DNA of 64,000 nt from Rhodospirillales bacterium (lineage in GTDB: Bacteria; Pseudomonadota; Alphaproteobacteria; ATCC43930; CGMCC-115725), in assembly GCA_027315365.1 (NCBI GenBank), contig DAHUYF010000205.1, forward strand, positions 28,753 to 92,752. Direction: 5' to 3'. Made by a program: the position numbers and the translations under genes. Positions 58,301 to 64,000 of this stretch are shown in pieces. The stretch's first letter is position 1. Each line of letters begins with the position of its first letter. Below the pieces are notes generated by a model. That model was not told the origin of the DNA and made no database searches. It worked only from the letters and a program-made list of their open reading frames with translations.

Positions 58301-58783
58301 CTGACAGGTCTCGACCAGGATGGCATCGACGACGCCGGCGACGAGGCCGCGGCACTGCACGAGAAGCGCGTCCTCGAGCGTCTGGTAGTCGATATGGCCG
58401 AGCGAGGGCAGCCGCGTGCCGGGACCGACCGAGCCGATGACGAAGCGCGAGCGGCCGTCGCCGGCGAACGCCTCGACCGCCTCGCGCGCGAGTTCCGCCG
58501 CGCGGCGGTTGACGTCATAGGCCTTCTCCGCGATGCCGAACTCGCCCAGCGTCACCGGCGAGCCGCCGAAGCTGTTGGTCTGCACCGCATCGGCGCCGGC
58601 GCGCAGATAGCCCATATGGATGTCGCGCACGAGATCGGGCCGGCTCTCGCACAGGATGTCGGTGCAGTTCTCGTGGCCATGATAGTCGCGCTCGACGTCG
58701 AGCTGGCGCGCCTGCATCTGCGTGCCCATCGCGCCGTCGCACAGCAGCACCCGGTCGGCGAGATAATCGAGAATGTGGGGCAT
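55289..58783 (-). CDS. metH: Cobalamin-dependent methionine synthase MetH
   Basis: Transfers the methyl group of 5-methyltetrahydrofolate to homocysteine through cobalamin. It has 1164 residues with all modules: homocysteine domain (~1-310) with zinc ligands Cys223 (VNCATGP) and Cys289-Cys290 (GGCCGTD); pterin domain (~320-610; IGERCNANGSK); B12 cap and Rossmann domains with the cobalamin-binding GDVHDIGKN (730-738, His733); and the AdoMet activation domain (~880-1164; REWFGENRYQDYLYLHGLSVE, RGSRYSFGYPACPNL). Ends ..THPQAKYFSV. The gene is intact although its last 92 bp are duplicated elsewhere. Downstream of metF with a 4-bp gap. Confidence 0.98.
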   Translation of the reverse strand: MPHILDYLADRVLLCDGAMGTQMQARQLDVERDYHGHENCTDILCESRPDLVRDIHMGYLRAGADAVQTNSFGGSPVTLGEFGIAEKAYDVNRRAAELAREAVEAFAGDGRSRFVIGSVGPGTRLPSLGHIDYQTLEDALLVQCRGLVAGVVDAILVETCQDTLQIKAAVNAAKRARADAARDTPIFVQVTVETTGTLLVGADIAAAATVIRALDVPLIGVNCATGPLEMAEHVKWLGENWPGLVSVQPNAGLPELVNGHTHYPLSPAELAQWQERFVAEDGVNLIGGCCGTDVPHIAALDAMLRRLAADGFRPRPKGRRSVWVPSIASLYAQTALRQENAYLSIGERCNANGSKQFRQLQEKGDWDGCVEMARDQVKEGSHALDLCTAFVGRNEVADMSEAVTRMRGSVNAPLVIDSTELPVLEAALKLYGGKPILNSINFEDGEAPAAKRLDLARRFGTAVIALTIDEQGMAKEVERKLEIARRLHDFACNRHGLPAADLMFDPLTFTICTGNADDRKLGLWTLEAIERLSRELPDCQIILGLSNISFGLNPAARHVLNSVFLDHALKRGLTGAIVHVSKIMPLHRIPEEEARVAEDLIFDRRREGYDPLQSFIALFENRVAAKTAKKARPEAVEERLKQRIVDGDRLGLEEDLELALKTHPPLDIINTFLLDGMKVVGELFGAGKMQLPFVLQSAETMKAAVGWLEPHMERIDGQQKGTIVLATVKGDVHDIGKNLVDIILTNNGYRVVNLGIKQPINAIIDAAAQYKADAVGLSGLLVKSTVVMRENLEEMTRQGFSMPVMLGGAALTRRYVEEDCAKAYASGRVAYARDAFDGLDLMDKVMTGRFDAHLAEMQAKNRGRVVNEKRKLGRAADARPLRPIDVEEIRLRRQELTRRIPVPVPPFWGPRIVARVPAKALVPYLNERMLYQFHWGFRKDGRTLDEFKLWAHKELRPILQRLLEVAIGQDILVPQAAYGFWKCAAEGNDVILFDEEGSREVARFTFPRQAKEGGLCIADFFRDVSDNERDVIGLQAVTVGPRASEVAREWFGENRYQDYLYLHGLSVEMAEAMAEYTHKRIRAELGFAGEEARDIEALLQQGYRGSRYSFGYPACPNLADQRQLLALLNAEEIGLSLTDEDQLDPEQSTSAIVVTHPQAKYFSV

Positions 58784-58787
58784 GACC

Positions 58788-60676
<1,889 letters not shown>

Positions 60677-60706
60677 GCCGCCTCCGCCAAGCCATATCTA
60701 TCCGCG

Positions 60707-60728
60707 CATATAAACATGTCTTTATATG
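60707..60728. promoter_or_regulatory. Palindromic operator of the regulator-metF-metH operon
   Basis: CATATAAA-CATGTC-TTTATATG: perfect 8-bp arms with a 6-bp spacer that itself contains ACATGT. It lies 31 bp before the regulator start. AT-rich palindromes of this kind suit ArsR-family dimers and resemble SahR sites as I remember them. Confidence 0.8.
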
Positions 60729-60736
60729 ATTTGCAA
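60708..60736 (-). promoter_or_regulatory. Predicted promoter of the methionine operon
   Basis: On the minus strand TTGCAA (60736-60731), 17-bp spacer, TTATAT (60713-60708). The operator covers the -10 and most of the spacer, so binding would repress. Confidence 0.6.
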
Positions 60737-60846
60737 CAAACAAAGCCGCGGCTCCTCCGCATTCGACGCGATATGCCCAAAGGGGTCAAAGCGGGAGGCG
60801 CTCCCGGGCGAATCGCCGGCGATCGAACCGCTGCGGCTATCCGATC

Positions 60847-61278
60847 TCAGAAATGCGCGCCGGCGGTCATCACCATGTCGATCGTCGCGGCATCATGCGA
60901 CAGGGGCAGGGCCAGCACCTCGGAGTGGATGATCCGGTCGCCGATGGGCGTCCGGTCGTAGAACCGCGCCACCGGCGCCTCGCGCCGCAGCACCTCGTCG
61001 AGATGCGAGCGGACGACGTCGCGGAGTTCGATATCGAGAAATTCGCTGAGGCGCCGTCCGGTCAGGTCGATGCCGTATCGGGCGGCGCTGATGCTGCCGC
61101 ACAGCCGGTAGCGGTAGTCCCGGGAATCGCGGAGCACGTCGATCAGCGACAGGTTGCCCAGCACATATTTCAGCTCGAGCGGATCGAAATCGCGGCGCGC
61201 CGGAAAGCGCCGCCCGCCGCGGCGCAACTCCCAATCATCGTAGAGACGCCGCAACAGCTCCGATTTCAATTCGACCAC
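60847..61278 (-). CDS. PAS domain protein (PAS_5-like)
   Basis: A 143-residue single-domain protein. The opening ELLRRLYDDWELRRGGRRFPARRDFDPLELKYVLGNLSLIDVLRDSRDYRYRLCGS resembles the alphaproteobacterial PAS_5 family (..LP.R.DFDP.E....L..I.L.DV......FRYRL.GT). It then continues GIDLTGRRLSEFLD and IGDRIIHSEVLALPLS. No output domain, signal peptide or membrane helix. Such proteins are presumed sensors or PAS adaptors; ligand and partner unknown. It is divergent from the mlaC-like gene. Confidence 0.82.
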   Translation of the reverse strand: MVELKSELLRRLYDDWELRRGGRRFPARRDFDPLELKYVLGNLSLIDVLRDSRDYRYRLCGSISAARYGIDLTGRRLSEFLDIELRDVVRSHLDEVLRREAPVARFYDRTPIGDRIIHSEVLALPLSHDAATIDMVMTAGAHF

Positions 61279-61596
61279 GGCCGCCTCCGCGCGTGGTTGT
61301 AGGGCGCCATGGTTGAGGATTCATTAACCACGCGCGGCAGCGGCGCAGGCCGCAAGGGACGCGCGAGAAGGCCGGGGGCGCTTCCACCGATTACTATGCA
61401 ATTTGCATAACAACACAGGTGCCGTGAACGCCCTTCCCCACTGGCGAGCCGCTAGCGTTTTGCCGCGGGTCATGCTAGCGAGAGCGGTAAGGAAGGGCTG
61501 CCGGCGCCACCCGCGCCCGCGGGGAAGATCCGGCGGCCTCCCGCAACTGCCGCTGCCCGTGACGGGCGCCGGTCACAGCGAGGGCTCGAACCAGCC
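61279..61596. other. Divergent intergenic region with palindrome and repeated GCTAGCG
   Basis: Between the PAS gene and the mlaC-like gene, 318 bp without a gene. It contains the 15-bp palindrome TATGCAA-T-TTGCATA (61395-61409) and two GCTAGCG copies at 61451 and 61474, 23 bp apart. A CATTAACC motif near 61321 resembles a CtrA half-site, but only one half is seen. No clear sigma-70 promoter was assigned. Confidence 0.45.
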
Positions 61597-62244
61597 ATGT
61601 TCCCGCGCCGCCTGCTTCGCCTGTTGATCCTGGTCGTCGGTCTCAGCCTCGCCGCAGGCGGCCTCGGCAAGGCCGCCGGCAGCGATCCCGTCGGCTTTAT
61701 CAACGAACTCGTCGACCAGGCGCTGAAGGCGCTCGACAACAAGCAGCTCAGCACCGAGGATCGCGCCCGCCAGTTCCGCGAGCTGCTCGATCAGGATTTC
61801 GACATGACGCGCATCGCGCACTTCGTGCTCGGGCGCTACTGGAAAGAGGCGAGCGAGCAGGACCGCCAGCGGTTCCAGATGCTGTTCGAAGAGTATGTCG
61901 TCCGCGCCTACGCCCAGCGCTTCAGCGACTACAGCGGCGAGAAGGTGAAGATCACCGGCTCGCGGCCGGAGAGCGAGACCAGCACGCTGGTGCAGAGCCA
62001 GATCATCCGCCCCGACGGCGCGCCGCCGGCCAAGGTGGATTGGCGCGTGCGCAAGGCCGATGGTGGCTTCAAGATCGTCGACGTCGACGTCGAAGGCGTC
62101 AGCATGGTGCTCACCCAGCGCGAGGAGTTCAGCTCGGTGATCCAGCGCAGCGGCGGCCTCGCCGGCCTCAACAAGACGCTGGAGCAGAAGCTCGCCAGCG
62201 GCGACACCACCCTCGCCGCGCCGCCCGGCGCCAAGCGGGACTAG
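61597..62244 (+). CDS. MlaC/Ttg2D-family phospholipid-binding protein
   Basis: Periplasmic lipid carrier of the MlaC type, which shuttles phospholipids between outer and inner membranes. It has 215 residues with a signal peptide (~1-26). Family features: DPVGFINELVDQALKALDN, RARQFRELLDQDFDMTRIAHFVLGRYWKEASEQDRQRFQMLFEEYVVRAYAQRFSDYSGEKVKI, and VDWRVRKADGGFKIVDVDVEGVSMVLTQREEFSSVIQRSGGLAGL. No mlaDEF or mlaA genes are adjacent within the window, so the rest of the pathway is elsewhere. Related proteins are annotated HpnM in hopanoid clusters; no hopanoid genes are seen here. Confidence 0.92.
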   Translation: MFPRRLLRLLILVVGLSLAAGGLGKAAGSDPVGFINELVDQALKALDNKQLSTEDRARQFRELLDQDFDMTRIAHFVLGRYWKEASEQDRQRFQMLFEEYVVRAYAQRFSDYSGEKVKITGSRPESETSTLVQSQIIRPDGAPPAKVDWRVRKADGGFKIVDVDVEGVSMVLTQREEFSSVIQRSGGLAGLNKTLEQKLASGDTTLAAPPGAKRD

Positions 62245-62329
62245 CCAGACTCCTAAAACAGAACCCGCCACCCATCCCCCTTGAGGCTGCGAGAGGGGTT
62301 ATGAAGGCGATCCCGCGCCTTGGCTTGCG

Positions 62330-64000
<1,671 letters not shown>

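Noticed and set aside
61319..61330. A CtrA-like half-site (CATTAACC)
   Set aside because: Only one half-site at a plausible spacing; such 6-8 base matches occur by chance.

Overview
The window is a contiguous stretch of GC-rich chromosome from an alphaproteobacterium. The gene order mraZ-rsmH-ftsL-ftsI-murE-murF-mraY-murD-ftsW-murG-murC-murB-ddl-ftsQ-ftsA-ftsZ followed by lpxC, bamD, recN and ligA is the alphaproteobacterial division and cell wall (dcw) arrangement. The DUF1127 protein, the DUF2892 protein and the ArsR-methyltransferase/metF/metH operon also fit. A Rhodospirillales-like organism is my best guess, but no rRNA or other taxonomic marker is present.

Layout. 1-2000: the 3' part of a DUF445 membrane protein, an AmpD-type amidase and the RNase P RNA. 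2183-20427: a long plus-strand dcw cluster behind a MraZ operator, with almost every junction overlapping by about 4 bp, closed by a strong terminator after ftsZ. 20701-21486: an unrecognised Gly/Ser/Thr/Ala-rich protein between ftsZ and lpxC. 21796-28186: lpxC, bamD, recN, ligA and a cytochrome b561. 28200-46480: mixed housekeeping and accessory genes on both strands. These include an aminopeptidase P, DUF1127, a CDF metal exporter, a Kef-type antiporter, a VOC protein, uppP, prmA (apparently with a CTG start), a UvrD/PcrA helicase, several transporters, a diguanylate cyclase, a thioesterase, a hydroxymethylglutaryl-CoA-lyase-like enzyme and a CaiB-type CoA-transferase. 46544-51617: an OmpR/EnvZ-type two-component system followed by a heptosyltransferase-like GT9 enzyme and an MFS protein, with a long inverted repeat between the kinase and the GT9 gene. 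51663-55380: four minus-strand genes for exported or membrane-anchored proteins that I do not recognise, bracketed by a perfect 92-bp direct repeat of the 3' end of metH. 55289-60736: metH, metF and an ArsR-methyltransferase regulator with its palindromic operator. 60847-64000: a PAS protein, an MlaC-like lipid carrier and an EttA-type ABC-F protein cut by the window edge.

How it works together. The first 24 kb builds lipid II, exports it for septal synthesis, assembles the divisome and starts lipid A synthesis and outer-membrane protein assembly. UppP, further on, recycles the lipid carrier. The metH-metF-regulator operon is a self-contained methionine-cycle unit whose regulator probably reads S-adenosylhomocysteine.

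The strongest candidate for something undescribed is the four-gene exported-protein cassette. The two repeat copies are identical over 92 bp including wobble positions, metH is intact and no integrase is visible in the interval. This points to a recent insertion at the 3' end of metH. The function of the cassette is unknown.
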